NCBI GenBank assembly: GCA_041645555.1
Contig: JBAZPX010000001.1
Coordinates: 62,001-126,000 of the forward strand
Origin: JAQTRU01 sp041645555
GTDB taxonomy: Bacteria; Patescibacteriota; Patescibacteriia; Patescibacteriales; JAQTRU01
DNA: 64,000 nt
Direction: 5' to 3'
The stretch's first letter is position 1; each line of letters begins with the position of its first letter. Made by a program: the position numbers and the translations under genes. Positions 31,471-40,761 of this stretch are shown here, piece after piece. Under the pieces are notes generated by a model that saw only the letters and a list, made by a program, of their open reading frames with translations, was not told the DNA's origin and did no database searches.

Positions 31471-33256
31471 TGATTTTGTCAGAAGATATCTAAAAAAATT
31501 TTGGCAGACAATTAAAGATCATTATATAATAATTTCGATTATTTTGGCTGCCTTTTTTGTCCGTTTTTATGGCATATATTTTGATTATCCATACAGAGCT
31601 GAGTACATTTGGGATGAGTTTTATCAGATGAAATATCTTTTAAATGCCATAGAGGTAAAAAGTTTATTCGCCGAATCTTCTGGCGATCCAATACTATTGG
31701 CATTTTTATATTTTCCAATTTTAGTTTTTAGGATTATTTATATTGCCCTGCGGGAAGGCATTTATAATCTGAATGAATTAAAGGGGTATTTAGTCGAAAA
31801 TGGGTTGGGCCAGATATATATTATCATTAGATGGTATTCGGTATTTTTTGGTACAGCGACAGTTTATTTAATATATAGAATTTATAAGCTGATTTTTAAA
31901 CATAAACTTAGTTACTATTATTCTGCCTTAGTTTATTCATTCAGCTTAATTCCTGTACTTTTATCCCATTGGGGGAAAACCCATTCGGCTATAGTTTTTT
32001 TCCTGGTTTTGTCCTTATTTTTTATTATCCGGTTTGAAAAAGAAGGAAAGATTAAATATTTTTATTGGTCGGTAGCGGCAGCCGCTTGTTCATTATCCGT
32101 GCATATTTTGGGTTTATCAGCTATTATTTTTCCCTTGTCGGGGTTTATTTTTAATAGGTTTGATATTTTTAATAAAAGGGATATCTCTGCGCGAGATGTC
32201 GATCCGTTAGGATTTAAAAGTAAAAAAATAATTTATAATAAAATATTAATAAAATCATTTCTCCTCTTCACGAGTATTATTACCATTTCTTACGTGTTTA
32301 TTATCAGGGATTATTTGAATTATTTAATTTCAGAAGATATAATTAAAACAATTGGGGGAGAAAGACTTTATTATGTTATTCAAGGATCGTTTAATATTGA
32401 ACCAATATTTATTTCTTTATTTTTTATAATTTTAGCTTTCAATTTCAAAAATTTTTTACAGCATAGATATTTTAGATATATAATAGTTGGACTATTATTT
32501 AATTATTTTCTAATGGCAACTATTTTTGCTCTCCCCATGAGATCACGTTTGTATCTAACGTTTATTACTTTATCGGTACCATTAGCAGCGGGTTATTTAA
32601 TAGAGCTCCTTTATTCTTATAATAAGAAAATAAAGAGGAAAAAAATAGGTATGATTTTGATGTATATATTGGCCGTTTTATTAATACTCCCCTCAATTTT
32701 GCTGTCTATTCATTGGCTAACACTTACAACAAACAACACGGAAATTCAAACCGTAGATTGGTTGCAAGAAAACTTAAACAAAGGTGAAATAATTTATTCT
32801 TTTGATAATATATTATTAGGTCCGTTTTCGTATGAAGCGGCTTTGTGGCATAAAGAAAATAATAAAGTAGATGAGTCGGTAAAAATAAATTTTATTTTAG
32901 ACCATAAGAATGATTTTGCGGGCAGAGGGTTAAACTTAAGATATGATTTTGATAATAATAGATACGAAAAATTGGGTGGTCAGGGCACTAAATATATAAT
33001 TATTTATTATTGGTTTACCGAAAAAATTATTGAAAATCATCCCGGTCGCCTTAAAAAAGAAGCGGCTTATGAAACATTGGAAAATATAGAAAAATATCAT
33101 AATATAAAATTAGTAAAAACTTTTTTTCCAACCCATGATAAAGAATTAATTGAAATGGGTATTATGGATTATTTGAATAATCCGCTTTCTTGGCGGGTGC
33201 TATGGAAATTAGAAAAAAGCGGGCCTTTTATAGAAATTTATGAGGTATTAAATTAA
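31463..33256 (+). CDS. GT-C membrane glycosyltransferase (GT39/ArnT-like)
   Basis: A 597-residue polytopic membrane protein (about ten helices) with the acidic motif YIWDEFYQM (about 49-57) in the first external loop, as in PMT/ArnT-like transferases, and a soluble C-terminal domain of about 180 residues. It overlaps the GtrA-like gene, which points to a coupled pair: GtrA presents the lipid-linked sugar and the GT-C enzyme transfers it. It is similar in design to the proteins at 22913 and 33558. Confidence 0.75.
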   Translation: MSNDFVRRYLKKFWQTIKDHYIIISIILAAFFVRFYGIYFDYPYRAEYIWDEFYQMKYLLNAIEVKSLFAESSGDPILLAFLYFPILVFRIIYIALREGIYNLNELKGYLVENGLGQIYIIIRWYSVFFGTATVYLIYRIYKLIFKHKLSYYYSALVYSFSLIPVLLSHWGKTHSAIVFFLVLSLFFIIRFEKEGKIKYFYWSVAAAACSLSVHILGLSAIIFPLSGFIFNRFDIFNKRDISARDVDPLGFKSKKIIYNKILIKSFLLFTSIITISYVFIIRDYLNYLISEDIIKTIGGERLYYVIQGSFNIEPIFISLFFIILAFNFKNFLQHRYFRYIIVGLLFNYFLMATIFALPMRSRLYLTFITLSVPLAAGYLIELLYSYNKKIKRKKIGMILMYILAVLLILPSILLSIHWLTLTTNNTEIQTVDWLQENLNKGEIIYSFDNILLGPFSYEAALWHKENNKVDESVKINFILDHKNDFAGRGLNLRYDFDNNRYEKLGGQGTKYIIIYYWFTEKIIENHPGRLKKEAAYETLENIEKYHNIKLVKTFFPTHDKELIEMGIMDYLNNPLSWRVLWKLEKSGPFIEIYEVLN

Positions 33257-33280
33257 ACCTAATTATTAAATAAAAAATAA

Positions 33281-33508
33281 ATGGATATTCTGAATAAAAT
33301 AAAAAATAATATATTTAAATCGAAAACCAGAAAAAATTTAATAATATATTCTGTAGTTGGCGGGTTTATATCCTTGTTGAATATTATTTTTGTTTGGCTG
33401 TTAATTGACGTATTCCATTTCTCAACCCTGTTTAGTACAACCATCGTGGTCGGACTTTTGTTTTTCTTAAAATTTATTATTTATCGTAAAACCGGATTTA
33501 CCGAATAG
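33281..33508 (+). CDS. Half-length GtrA-like membrane protein
   Basis: A 75-residue protein with two membrane helices. IIYSVVGGFISLLNIIFVWLL and the end FLKFIIYRKTGF resemble the outer helices of GtrA proteins, but the middle pair of helices is missing, so it is about half normal size. It could work as a dimer, or be a deletion derivative. It sits between two GT-C genes, consistent with a helper role in lipid-linked sugar transfer. It ends cleanly with no sign of a frameshift. Confidence 0.65.
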   Translation: MDILNKIKNNIFKSKTRKNLIIYSVVGGFISLLNIIFVWLLIDVFHFSTLFSTTIVVGLLFFLKFIIYRKTGFTE

Positions 33509-33557
33509 TTTTTAAAGCAGGCTTGATATAAAAATAGTTATTTTAATCATTTTTTTT

Positions 33558-35324
33558 ATGATAAAAGACAAAATAATTCAGACAATAAAATATCATTGGC
33601 TGGCTTTCTTATTAGCTTTTATTATTGGTTTGCTTGTCCTCTGGCCCACTTTGTATTCTATAAACAAAATAGGCAGAGAAAACTTTAAAGGAATTTATCC
33701 GATGTTCAGTAACGATGAAGTGCATTATCTGTCGCAAATTAAGGAAGTATCGGATGGCCATCCGGAATTAGGTAATACCTTTATAGCGGAGCATAAAGAT
33801 AGGCCAGCCGGTCGGCCGGCATTCGCGGCCCGTATTTTAGCCGGTATGGCCGGGATTTTTAACGTTTCCGTGCTAAAATTAGCAGCAATTAATGATTTTA
33901 TTTTGCCGTTTATTGGATTTATTTTATCGTATCTTCTGTTTTTTAGGATTACTAAAAATAAATATATATCTATATTTTTTCCTGTTTTTTATTATATTCT
34001 ATTTATAGGAGAGTTTGGCCGTCCAATTAACCCGCAATTTAGTTTTATTTTTTTTACCCTAGGCTTACTCGCCTTAACGGCGGTAATAGAAAATTTTGGG
34101 ATAAAGAAGAAATTTATTTTTTATAATATTTTACTAGGGGTTGCCACGGGCCTCTTGATAAGGCTTTATCCTTATTATTGGACTTCTGTTTTTGTTTTAT
34201 ATGTAATTTATCTTTTTTTAATAGCAGTTAAAGACAAGAAATTTTTATATTATTTTTCGGGCTGGGTCGCCTTTGCCTTATCCGCATTTTTTACCAGTTT
34301 TACTTACTTCCTTAATATTAATAAGGCCGCTTTAAACCCATTTTTTTCTGAATTTAGCGCCAGGCTTGGCATGATCAATACTCATTGGCCGGGATGTTTT
34401 ATTAATGTGTTATTGCTCGTTATTGCTTTATTGGCTGTTTATTTATCGAAAGACAAAATTAAAGATTACAAACTGCTATTTTTGGCTTATTCTTTGCCTA
34501 TCAGCGGGATAATAGTAAATTGGCAGAATATGATAACCGGTAAATACCTGCAGTTTAGCAGTCATTATTATTTGGTTACGATTTTGTTCGTTTTGTTGGC
34601 TTTCGCTATTATTATAGAATCGACCATTAAATCTTATAAAAAAGGTGAGTCTAAGATTATTTTGTTATTTTTCTTTTTTATTTTATCTTTTTTATTTTAT
34701 CGCCACAGCGATGATGTGCTCGCTTCAATTTATATAAGCAATGATAAAATAGAGAAAACAGCCAGAGACCAGGAATTATCTTCTGTGGCCGATTGGATTA
34801 ATTCTAATACTTTGCCAGACTCTTCTTTTTTAACTTTCGGAGAGGACTATGGATGGCTGATTCCTGTTTATACGCGTGGTAATCTGTTTACGAATGCCTA
34901 CTCTAGTTATTATTTAACTTCAGATATGGAGCTAGAAGAGAGGTGGGTAATACAAAATATTTTTAATGAAAATATTAATTATGATTATATTTTAAAGAAC
35001 AACCGAGGCATTTGGGGGAATAAATTTATTGATAATTACCAAAATAAAGAGGTAAGAAGGAAGATTAAGGAATTTTTTACTGGTAAAGAATATGATGGAA
35101 ATGCGCTTGTGCCGGATGAATATATTACTAGAGTACTAAATAAATATAACAATTTTAGGAAAGTAGATTTAAAAGAGCTGTTTAGCCGATACTCAATAGA
35201 TTATGTATTATTGGATGGGGATAAAGCTAATAAAGAAATTATTGAGAAACTAGATAGGGAGAAGTGTTTTGAGCCATTAGAGGAGATGGGGAAAAATAAA
35301 ATATATAAATTTATTAAATATTAG
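33558..35324 (+). CDS. Polytopic GT-C-type glycosyltransferase candidate
   Basis: A 588-residue integral membrane protein with about ten to twelve helices. The first external loop has SNDEVHYLSQI (about 51-61), fitting the catalytic acidic pair of GT-C enzymes, and the C-terminal ~200 residues are soluble. Sequence identity with the other two GT-C genes is not obvious by eye. It closes the first glycan cluster: about 145 bases of spacer with a promoter-like site follow. Specific function is unknown. Confidence 0.65.
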   Translation: MIKDKIIQTIKYHWLAFLLAFIIGLLVLWPTLYSINKIGRENFKGIYPMFSNDEVHYLSQIKEVSDGHPELGNTFIAEHKDRPAGRPAFAARILAGMAGIFNVSVLKLAAINDFILPFIGFILSYLLFFRITKNKYISIFFPVFYYILFIGEFGRPINPQFSFIFFTLGLLALTAVIENFGIKKKFIFYNILLGVATGLLIRLYPYYWTSVFVLYVIYLFLIAVKDKKFLYYFSGWVAFALSAFFTSFTYFLNINKAALNPFFSEFSARLGMINTHWPGCFINVLLLVIALLAVYLSKDKIKDYKLLFLAYSLPISGIIVNWQNMITGKYLQFSSHYYLVTILFVLLAFAIIIESTIKSYKKGESKIILLFFFFILSFLFYRHSDDVLASIYISNDKIEKTARDQELSSVADWINSNTLPDSSFLTFGEDYGWLIPVYTRGNLFTNAYSSYYLTSDMELEERWVIQNIFNENINYDYILKNNRGIWGNKFIDNYQNKEVRRKIKEFFTGKEYDGNALVPDEYITRVLNKYNNFRKVDLKELFSRYSIDYVLLDGDKANKEIIEKLDREKCFEPLEEMGKNKIYKFIKY

Positions 35325-35347
35325 ATAATTTAGAATTTTTTGTAATC

Positions 35348-35376
35348 TTGCCAATTTTATTAGGTTGTTATAAAAT
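35348..35376 (+). promoter_or_regulatory. Sigma70-type promoter before beta-helix/CotH module
   Basis: TTGCCA (35348-35353) and TAAAAT (35371-35376) are separated by 17 bases, each one mismatch from consensus. The predicted start gives an ~87-base leader before the ATG at 35470, and the module it would drive ends at the terminator at 40552-40578. The spacer also holds a run of nine G at about 35428. Confidence 0.5.
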
Positions 35377-35469
35377 GCCATAATATGGGTATTCCAGACG
35401 AGCCAATATTAAGGATGTCGAGTATAGGGGGGGGGCAGGCTTACCTTAAAAATATTATTAAATTTTTAT

Positions 35470-37179
35470 ATGAATTTAGTTAAATTTTATTACTATATTA
35501 TTAGAAATAAAAAGCTACTTTTCAGCCTAGCGGCGTTATTAGTGATTCTTTTATTAATTTATTTAAACAGCGTATCGGCGCCAGCAGAATTTAAAAAAGA
35601 CGACCCTGGGGTCGCTTCAGTTTCTGTTAATATTTATTTGACAGATGATAATAGCCAAAAATTTCAAAACGAGTATATTTTGGCTTATTTTGACATTTAT
35701 CTTCATGAGGCGGAAAATTTATATTTAATCGGCATTACCCCCGAATTTATAGGAGATGTTTTACTCGATGATTATCAATTATATTATGATTTAAATTTTG
35801 ATCAGCAACTAGATTCTAGCGACAAGCTGATTGAAAATTATTCAGACGCTATTTTATCCAGCAGCCAAGAAACTGACGAGGGGGGGGTACAGTATGAAAA
35901 TAAGCTTGAACTTGCCCGATATCGTTTTTATCTAATCAGCCAGAAGCTTAGCAGTACTGATTTTTCCGGCAACTTAAAATCAATCAAACTTGACATTAAA
36001 GACGTTGCGACTGGTAAAAAAATTAAAAACGGGAACATTACCGAGAGAATTATCAATAAATCTTCCTTTAAATATTTTGATCTAATTTTTGATATTAATA
36101 AATTTAAAGCCCTTAACCCATATTTCTTGGTTAACGAAAAAGCTAAGGAAATAATCCTGCCGGCTGACAGCTATAGCATAAATAGGACAATTATTATTCC
36201 GAGCGGCTATACTTTAAAAATTCAGCCCGGCTCGACTCTTATTTTTGCTCCCAAAACTTCATTAATCAGCTATAGCAATATTATCGCCCAAGGAAAATTA
36301 TCGGCACCCATCAATTTTATCGCCCAAGGCAAAGATCCCTGGGGAGTCCTGGCCGTATTGAATACCGAAGAACAAAGCATCTTTGATTACTGTGAATTTT
36401 CATCCGGGAAGGATGATTATATTAATGGAGTTTATTTTTCGGGCATGCTCTCAATTTATCATTCAAAAGTTAAGTTGACCAATTCTAAATTTTTAGATGC
36501 TAAAGCCGATGATTCTCTCAATATTAAATACAGTTCAGCTGAACTCTTTCGGAATACTTTTTCAAATAACGCCTTTGATGCTATTGATTTTGATTTTATA
36601 AAAGAAGGCTTTATTAAGCAAAGTGAGTTCTACGATAATGGTAATGATGCCATTGATTTAAGCGGCTCAACCATTTTAATAGAAGATAATTATATAGAAA
36701 ATTCAGGCGATAAAGGCATCAGCGTTGGCGAGAAATCACTGGCCACTTTAATTTATAATAATGTTTTAAACGGCTGTAATATTGGTATTGAGATTAAAGA
36801 CCTATCTAATATAAAGATAGTTAATAACGTTATTATTAATAATAGCATTGGCTTAAACGCCTATCAAAAAAAACCCATTTTCGGCGGCGGTAAAGCCGAG
36901 GTCTATAATTCAATTCTTTGGCAAAACGAACTTGACGTTCAAACGGATGAGAAATCAGAGATTGATGTTTATTATAGCAATATAAAAGACGCCGATAATC
37001 AAAGTAATAATTTTAATTATGAGCCAGTCTTTACGAATCCCGTCCTTAAAGATTATTCAGTTGATTTAAAGAAATCAAATCAGCAATTTGCGCAAGGCGG
37101 CAATAGCGATATTTTGGCAAAAGATCTAAAAATTGAATTGCGGCAGGCGCCGGTTGGCTTAAATAATTATTTAAGATAA
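35470..37179 (+). CDS. Membrane-anchored right-handed parallel beta-helix protein
   Basis: A 569-residue protein with an N-terminal membrane helix (about 16-33). The region from about 230 to 530 shows the regular pattern of a NosD-type parallel beta-helix: repeated short strands with asparagine/isoleucine ladders (for example NSKFLDAKADD, FSNNAFDAIDFDF, SEFYDNGNDAIDLSG, IVNNVIINNSIGLNAYQ). Such folds bind or process polysaccharides or form surface scaffolds. The part before the helix is a beta-rich domain of unknown type. It opens a four-gene module with CotH, VTC and DUF4956 proteins and starts ten bases before the CotH gene. Confidence 0.78.
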   Translation: MNLVKFYYYIIRNKKLLFSLAALLVILLLIYLNSVSAPAEFKKDDPGVASVSVNIYLTDDNSQKFQNEYILAYFDIYLHEAENLYLIGITPEFIGDVLLDDYQLYYDLNFDQQLDSSDKLIENYSDAILSSSQETDEGGVQYENKLELARYRFYLISQKLSSTDFSGNLKSIKLDIKDVATGKKIKNGNITERIINKSSFKYFDLIFDINKFKALNPYFLVNEKAKEIILPADSYSINRTIIIPSGYTLKIQPGSTLIFAPKTSLISYSNIIAQGKLSAPINFIAQGKDPWGVLAVLNTEEQSIFDYCEFSSGKDDYINGVYFSGMLSIYHSKVKLTNSKFLDAKADDSLNIKYSSAELFRNTFSNNAFDAIDFDFIKEGFIKQSEFYDNGNDAIDLSGSTILIEDNYIENSGDKGISVGEKSLATLIYNNVLNGCNIGIEIKDLSNIKIVNNVIINNSIGLNAYQKKPIFGGGKAEVYNSILWQNELDVQTDEKSEIDVYYSNIKDADNQSNNFNYEPVFTNPVLKDYSVDLKKSNQQFAQGGNSDILAKDLKIELRQAPVGLNNYLR

Positions 37180-37188
37180 TCGATAGTT

Positions 37189-38955
37189 ATGTATAGTTTT
37201 CGCTTTATTAAAAGATTTATTAGAGAAAGAAAGAAAAAAGTCCTAATAGGCTTGGTTTTATGTCTTATTGTTATATTGCCAACTTTTGTCTATTTAGAGA
37301 AAAATAAAAATACATTAATACACAATAAGTATATATATAATAAATATGTCTGGGCGTTAATGCCCGCTTATCGCTCTTTGAAGAATTTTGTGGATAAAGC
37401 GCCTAATATTCTTTATTTGCCTAAAATGAAAAGTGATGTCGGTATTCCTGATTATCAGTTAATAATTAAAGAATACGATTTAAAAAAATTAAATGATAAT
37501 CTGCCAAGTCCCTTTATTGATGGAGTATTTGTTGGTTTTCCCGAATTAACTAATCAATTTCAGAAGCCCGTGCCGGCTAAGTTTATTACCGGAGGCCAAG
37601 AATACAAAGTTGAGGTTAGTTACCGCGGTGATCATTCCAATCACTGGACTAAAGAAAAGAAATCCTGGGAAATAACCTTTGATAAAGATAATTTATTTAA
37701 TGGCGTAAAGGTTATTAAATTAATTATTCCGGAAAGTCGCGAATATTTTGCTGAATATCTAAATTCATATAGAGCAAAAAAATTTGGTTTAAAGCCAGCC
37801 GAGACAAGTTTTGTTAGTCTAAAAGTAAATAACAAGAATTATGGAGTTTATTATCAATTTGAAGATTTGTCGAAAGAATTTTTAGAAAAAAATGAGTTGC
37901 CCGCAGATGCTAATATGTACGTGACAAATGATGATATTATAAATTTAAATAAACAAAATTCTGCCTCAAATGATGTTATGTTTTGGAAAAAGCAAACAAG
38001 TGATAAGATTTTTAATTATGATAATTATAGTGAGGTGGATTTTTTATTAAGTCTTCAAGATAAAAATGAATTTTCAGACATTTTGCCCAATATTGTAAAC
38101 TTGGACAATTTTTACAATTGGAATGTGCTTTCTGTTTTAGCGGGCAGTTCCCATCAGTGCGATAAAGGCAACTGGCGCATTTATTTTAATAATAGCAGTG
38201 GCAAATTTGAGTTTATCCCCTGGGATGTAAAAATAAGGCCCGCCGTAAATGATAAAGTAATTGATAATATTTTAGTTGGTAAAATATTATCAGATCCCCG
38301 GCGAGAGTATAAACGCGATCAGGTACTTTGGGGTTATGTTAGTGAGGAGAAAAATTTAGCCGATGATCTTAAAGCTTATGATCAAATCTATGATAAACTT
38401 AAGCCGGCGTTTTATGCAGATTGGACCAAAACTAACAATAATTATAAATTTGATGAGTACGTTAAGAGAATCCGTCAAGATTTTATCGATATATTTAATA
38501 ATACGAAGCAACTTTTTCTAAATGACCATTCGAATTTAAATGTTAGCTACCAGCAGTCAAAAAAGTTAATTAATATTGATTTAACCGTTGACAATTTTAG
38601 CGGTTTAATTCTAAAATCAATTATCCTGCCCTTTGGAAATTTTTTTGATCAGGCCGAGTTGTATTATGATTCCAATGGAGATGGGGAGTTAACCGCAGCC
38701 GATATATTTATCGCCCGTGCTACTCTTTCCGAAAAAGACCAACAATTTCTATTTAATAATTTAAATCAATTTTTCTTTAGCCAAAGAGTTTATCAGGAAG
38801 ATATTAAACAGAGCTCATTAGTTCCCCAAAAACATACCCTATTCATAAAATTAAATAATTACTCGAATTCTATACCCGAATCTTTGGATGTTAATAGAGC
38901 TGAGCTTCAGTTTGTTAACGCCGTTACTAAAAAAGCAGTTCAAGTCAAGAAATAG
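37189..38955 (+). CDS. CotH-like kinase family protein, membrane-anchored
   Basis: A 588-residue protein with one N-terminal membrane segment (about 17-33) and an extracytoplasmic CotH region. Family signs are VEVSYRGDHSNHW, KKSWEITFDK, YGVYYQFEDLSKEFLEKN, ADANMYVTNDD and FIPWDVKIRP (Trp345-Asp346), the last matching the FIPWDxD metal-site motif, though the following residue is Lys instead of Asp. CotH of Bacillus is an atypical protein kinase of the spore coat; many bacteria carry CotH-like genes beside VTC and DUF4956 genes, as here. An extracellular kinase-type activity on a surface protein is inferred. Confidence 0.8.
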   Translation: MYSFRFIKRFIRERKKKVLIGLVLCLIVILPTFVYLEKNKNTLIHNKYIYNKYVWALMPAYRSLKNFVDKAPNILYLPKMKSDVGIPDYQLIIKEYDLKKLNDNLPSPFIDGVFVGFPELTNQFQKPVPAKFITGGQEYKVEVSYRGDHSNHWTKEKKSWEITFDKDNLFNGVKVIKLIIPESREYFAEYLNSYRAKKFGLKPAETSFVSLKVNNKNYGVYYQFEDLSKEFLEKNELPADANMYVTNDDIINLNKQNSASNDVMFWKKQTSDKIFNYDNYSEVDFLLSLQDKNEFSDILPNIVNLDNFYNWNVLSVLAGSSHQCDKGNWRIYFNNSSGKFEFIPWDVKIRPAVNDKVIDNILVGKILSDPRREYKRDQVLWGYVSEEKNLADDLKAYDQIYDKLKPAFYADWTKTNNNYKFDEYVKRIRQDFIDIFNNTKQLFLNDHSNLNVSYQQSKKLINIDLTVDNFSGLILKSIILPFGNFFDQAELYYDSNGDGELTAADIFIARATLSEKDQQFLFNNLNQFFFSQRVYQEDIKQSSLVPQKHTLFIKLNNYSNSIPESLDVNRAELQFVNAVTKKAVQVKK

Positions 38956-38990
38956 ATAGTAATTTTATTTATTAATGATTACAATAAGAT

Positions 38991-39740
38991 ATGCTTAAGC
39001 CCAGTCTTCATTTTCAACGTTTTGAATTTAAATATTATTTACCAAAAAATAAAGCGGATAAAATCATCCCGGCGCTTCTTAGGCATATGAACTGGGATCC
39101 TTACATTGCTGAACGAGATGAAGATTATTATTATGTTAACAGTTTATATTTTGATTCGCCTACTTTTGGTTGTTTTTTCGATAAAGAAAGCGGCGTAGCA
39201 GATAGGAAAAAACTGCGCTATCGATTTTATAATGATATAAGTAAAGAAAGTCCCATATTTCTAGAAATTAAACGAAAAAGAGATGCGCTAGTGGTTAAAG
39301 ATAGGGTAAGTTTAAATGGCTTTGAATGTCAAAAAACAAAATTAGATCAGGTGTTAAAAAAAATTAAAAAACAAAATCCTGAAAATAAATTTCTTGATGA
39401 GTTAATATGGTTTAAGTGTCGTAACTCCATGCGACCGAAGCTCTTTGTCCGCTATAAAAGAAAAGCTTTTATTGGTAAGCTTGATTCGAAATTGCGAGTT
39501 ACTTTCGACTATGATATAAAAACTCAAAAATCGTCCAGTCTTACGCCAAATCCCCAAAAATTAATTGATGTTTATAAAGATGGCGTTGTGATTGAATTGA
39601 AGTACAATAATATTTTGCCGAACTGGCTTCATGGAATTATTCAACAGTTTGACCTTGGACGCCTAGCCTATTCAAAATATTGCAATAGTTTGCGTTACGT
39701 TTACCCGTATCTGGATGATAATAATTATTCCCCATATTAA
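38991..39740 (+). CDS. VTC-domain (polyphosphate polymerase-like) protein
   Basis: A 249-residue cytoplasmic protein. It shows the conserved basic/acidic tunnel pattern of the VTC family: HFQRFEFKYYLP, YYYVNSLYFDSP, KLRYRFYND, FLEIKRKRDALVVKDR, RPKLFVRYKRKAF and VVIELKYNN. In yeast Vtc4 this TTM-type tunnel makes polyphosphate from ATP. Bacterial versions beside DUF4956 and CotH genes are thought to act similarly but their role is not settled. It lies 35 bases after the CotH gene in one operon with its neighbours. Confidence 0.88.
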   Translation: MLKPSLHFQRFEFKYYLPKNKADKIIPALLRHMNWDPYIAERDEDYYYVNSLYFDSPTFGCFFDKESGVADRKKLRYRFYNDISKESPIFLEIKRKRDALVVKDRVSLNGFECQKTKLDQVLKKIKKQNPENKFLDELIWFKCRNSMRPKLFVRYKRKAFIGKLDSKLRVTFDYDIKTQKSSSLTPNPQKLIDVYKDGVVIELKYNNILPNWLHGIIQQFDLGRLAYSKYCNSLRYVYPYLDDNNYSPY

Positions 39741-39764
39741 ATCTATTAACTTTTATCTCCTAGG

Positions 39765-39782
39765 CCCGCCGCTCCGGCAGGG
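39765..39782. repeat. GC-rich imperfect hairpin in VTC-DUF4956 spacer
   Basis: CCCGCCG-CTC-CGGCAGGG forms a 7-bp stem with one bulged A. It lies in a 90-base spacer of otherwise AT-rich sequence and resembles the palindromes at 26409 and 50291. No T-run follows, so it is not a terminator. Confidence 0.5.
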
Positions 39783-39830
39783 AGGGGGAGTTGAAGATAA
39801 ACTTAATATTAATTAATAAATAAAAAACCT

Positions 39831-40517
39831 ATGTTAGAAAATTTTTTTAATGTTTCGGTCGCATCTAGCCAATTAACTCTTGGTGCAATAGTTATAGATC
39901 TTATTTTAGCTTTTGTTTTATCATTTATTGTCGCGGTAGTATATAAAAATACACATAAAGGTCTATCATATTCCCAATCTTTTACCTTCACTCTTATCCT
40001 TATCGGGCTTCTTGTTAGTGTTGTTATAATGGTCATTGGCAATAGTTTAGCGGTTGCTTTTGGCGCCTTTGGGACATTTTCATTAATTCGCTTCAGGACA
40101 GCCATCAAAGATACTCGTGATGTAGCTTTTATTTTGCTGGTCGTTACTATTGGTCTCTCTGTTGGCACTAGGAATTACCTCATAGCTTTTTTAACAACCG
40201 CTTTTGTTTTGGCAGTTGTTTATGGACTGAACAAAATTAATTTTGGCTCAATTAGAAAATTTGATTTTATTTTAAACTTTTCAGCTCACACCGGAACGTT
40301 CTCTAATGATAGAATGCGTGATGTTTTTAAGGAATATCTTAAATATGACAATTTGTTAAACGTTACTTCGCGTGAAGGCGGTAAATTTTTTGATTATAGT
40401 TTTAATATTAGATTTGTTACAAACTCTGATATGGAAAAATTTCTCAGTAAAGTCAATTCTCTTGAAGGCGTCGAGGATGTTGATTTAATTAGCGCTAAAA
40501 ATGATATAGAGTATTAA
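39831..40517 (+). CDS. DUF4956 membrane protein
   Basis: A 228-residue protein with about four membrane helices in the first ~130 residues and the DUF4956 core FGAFGTFSLIRFRTAIKDT, then RDVAFILLVVTIGLSVGTRN. The C-terminal ~85 residues form a soluble domain (NFSAHTGTFSNDRMRD...EGVEDVDLIS). Members usually neighbour VTC-domain proteins, and a polyphosphate-linked membrane role has been suggested. It is the last gene of the module; the terminator at 40552-40578 follows. Confidence 0.87.
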   Translation: MLENFFNVSVASSQLTLGAIVIDLILAFVLSFIVAVVYKNTHKGLSYSQSFTFTLILIGLLVSVVIMVIGNSLAVAFGAFGTFSLIRFRTAIKDTRDVAFILLVVTIGLSVGTRNYLIAFLTTAFVLAVVYGLNKINFGSIRKFDFILNFSAHTGTFSNDRMRDVFKEYLKYDNLLNVTSREGGKFFDYSFNIRFVTNSDMEKFLSKVNSLEGVEDVDLISAKNDIEY

Positions 40518-40551
40518 AATTATGGCTATAAAAAACACATAATATTTTTTT

Positions 40552-40578
40552 AAAAATCCCCGATAAAGGGGATTTTTT
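40552..40578 (+). terminator. Rho-independent terminator after DUF4956 gene
   Basis: AAAAATCCCC (40552-40561) pairs with GGGGATTTTT (40568-40577) around a 6-base loop, forming a 10-bp stem that runs into a T-tract. It lies 35 bases after the DUF4956 stop. Confidence 0.85.
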
Positions 40579-40714
40579 GTTGATAAGTGTTAGAAAATAA
40601 ATAAAGATTAATTCCGAGAATAAAATTTTAATCCGCAATGGTTTGTAAATAACCAAATTTGCTATAAAAGATTATACAATTTATTTTGTCTAATATAAGG
40701 CAAATATTAAATAA

Positions 40715-40744
40715 ATTGACACCTATTGACACCTATTGACACCT
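40715..40744 (+). repeat. Three tandem 10-bp repeats (ATTGACACCT)
   Basis: The unit ATTGACACCT occurs three times without gaps at 40715-40724, 40725-40734 and 40735-40744. Each contains a perfect TTGACA. The middle copy provides the -35 of the promoter of the next gene, so the array looks like an operator or iteron recognised by a DNA-binding protein. Confidence 0.8.
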
Positions 40745-40755
40745 TGAGATATAAT
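40726..40755 (+). promoter_or_regulatory. Consensus promoter predicting a leaderless mRNA
   Basis: TTGACA (40726-40731) and TATAAT (40750-40755) are both perfect consensus with an 18-base spacer. Transcription would begin about seven bases after the -10, at 40762, which is the A of the ATG of the regulator gene, so the mRNA would have no leader. The region 40579-40714 upstream appears non-coding. Confidence 0.65.
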
Positions 40756-40761
40756 AACAGT

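Noticed and set aside
40715..40744. CRISPR array
   Set aside because: Three 10-bp repeats with no spacers and no cas genes; they fit an operator/promoter element.
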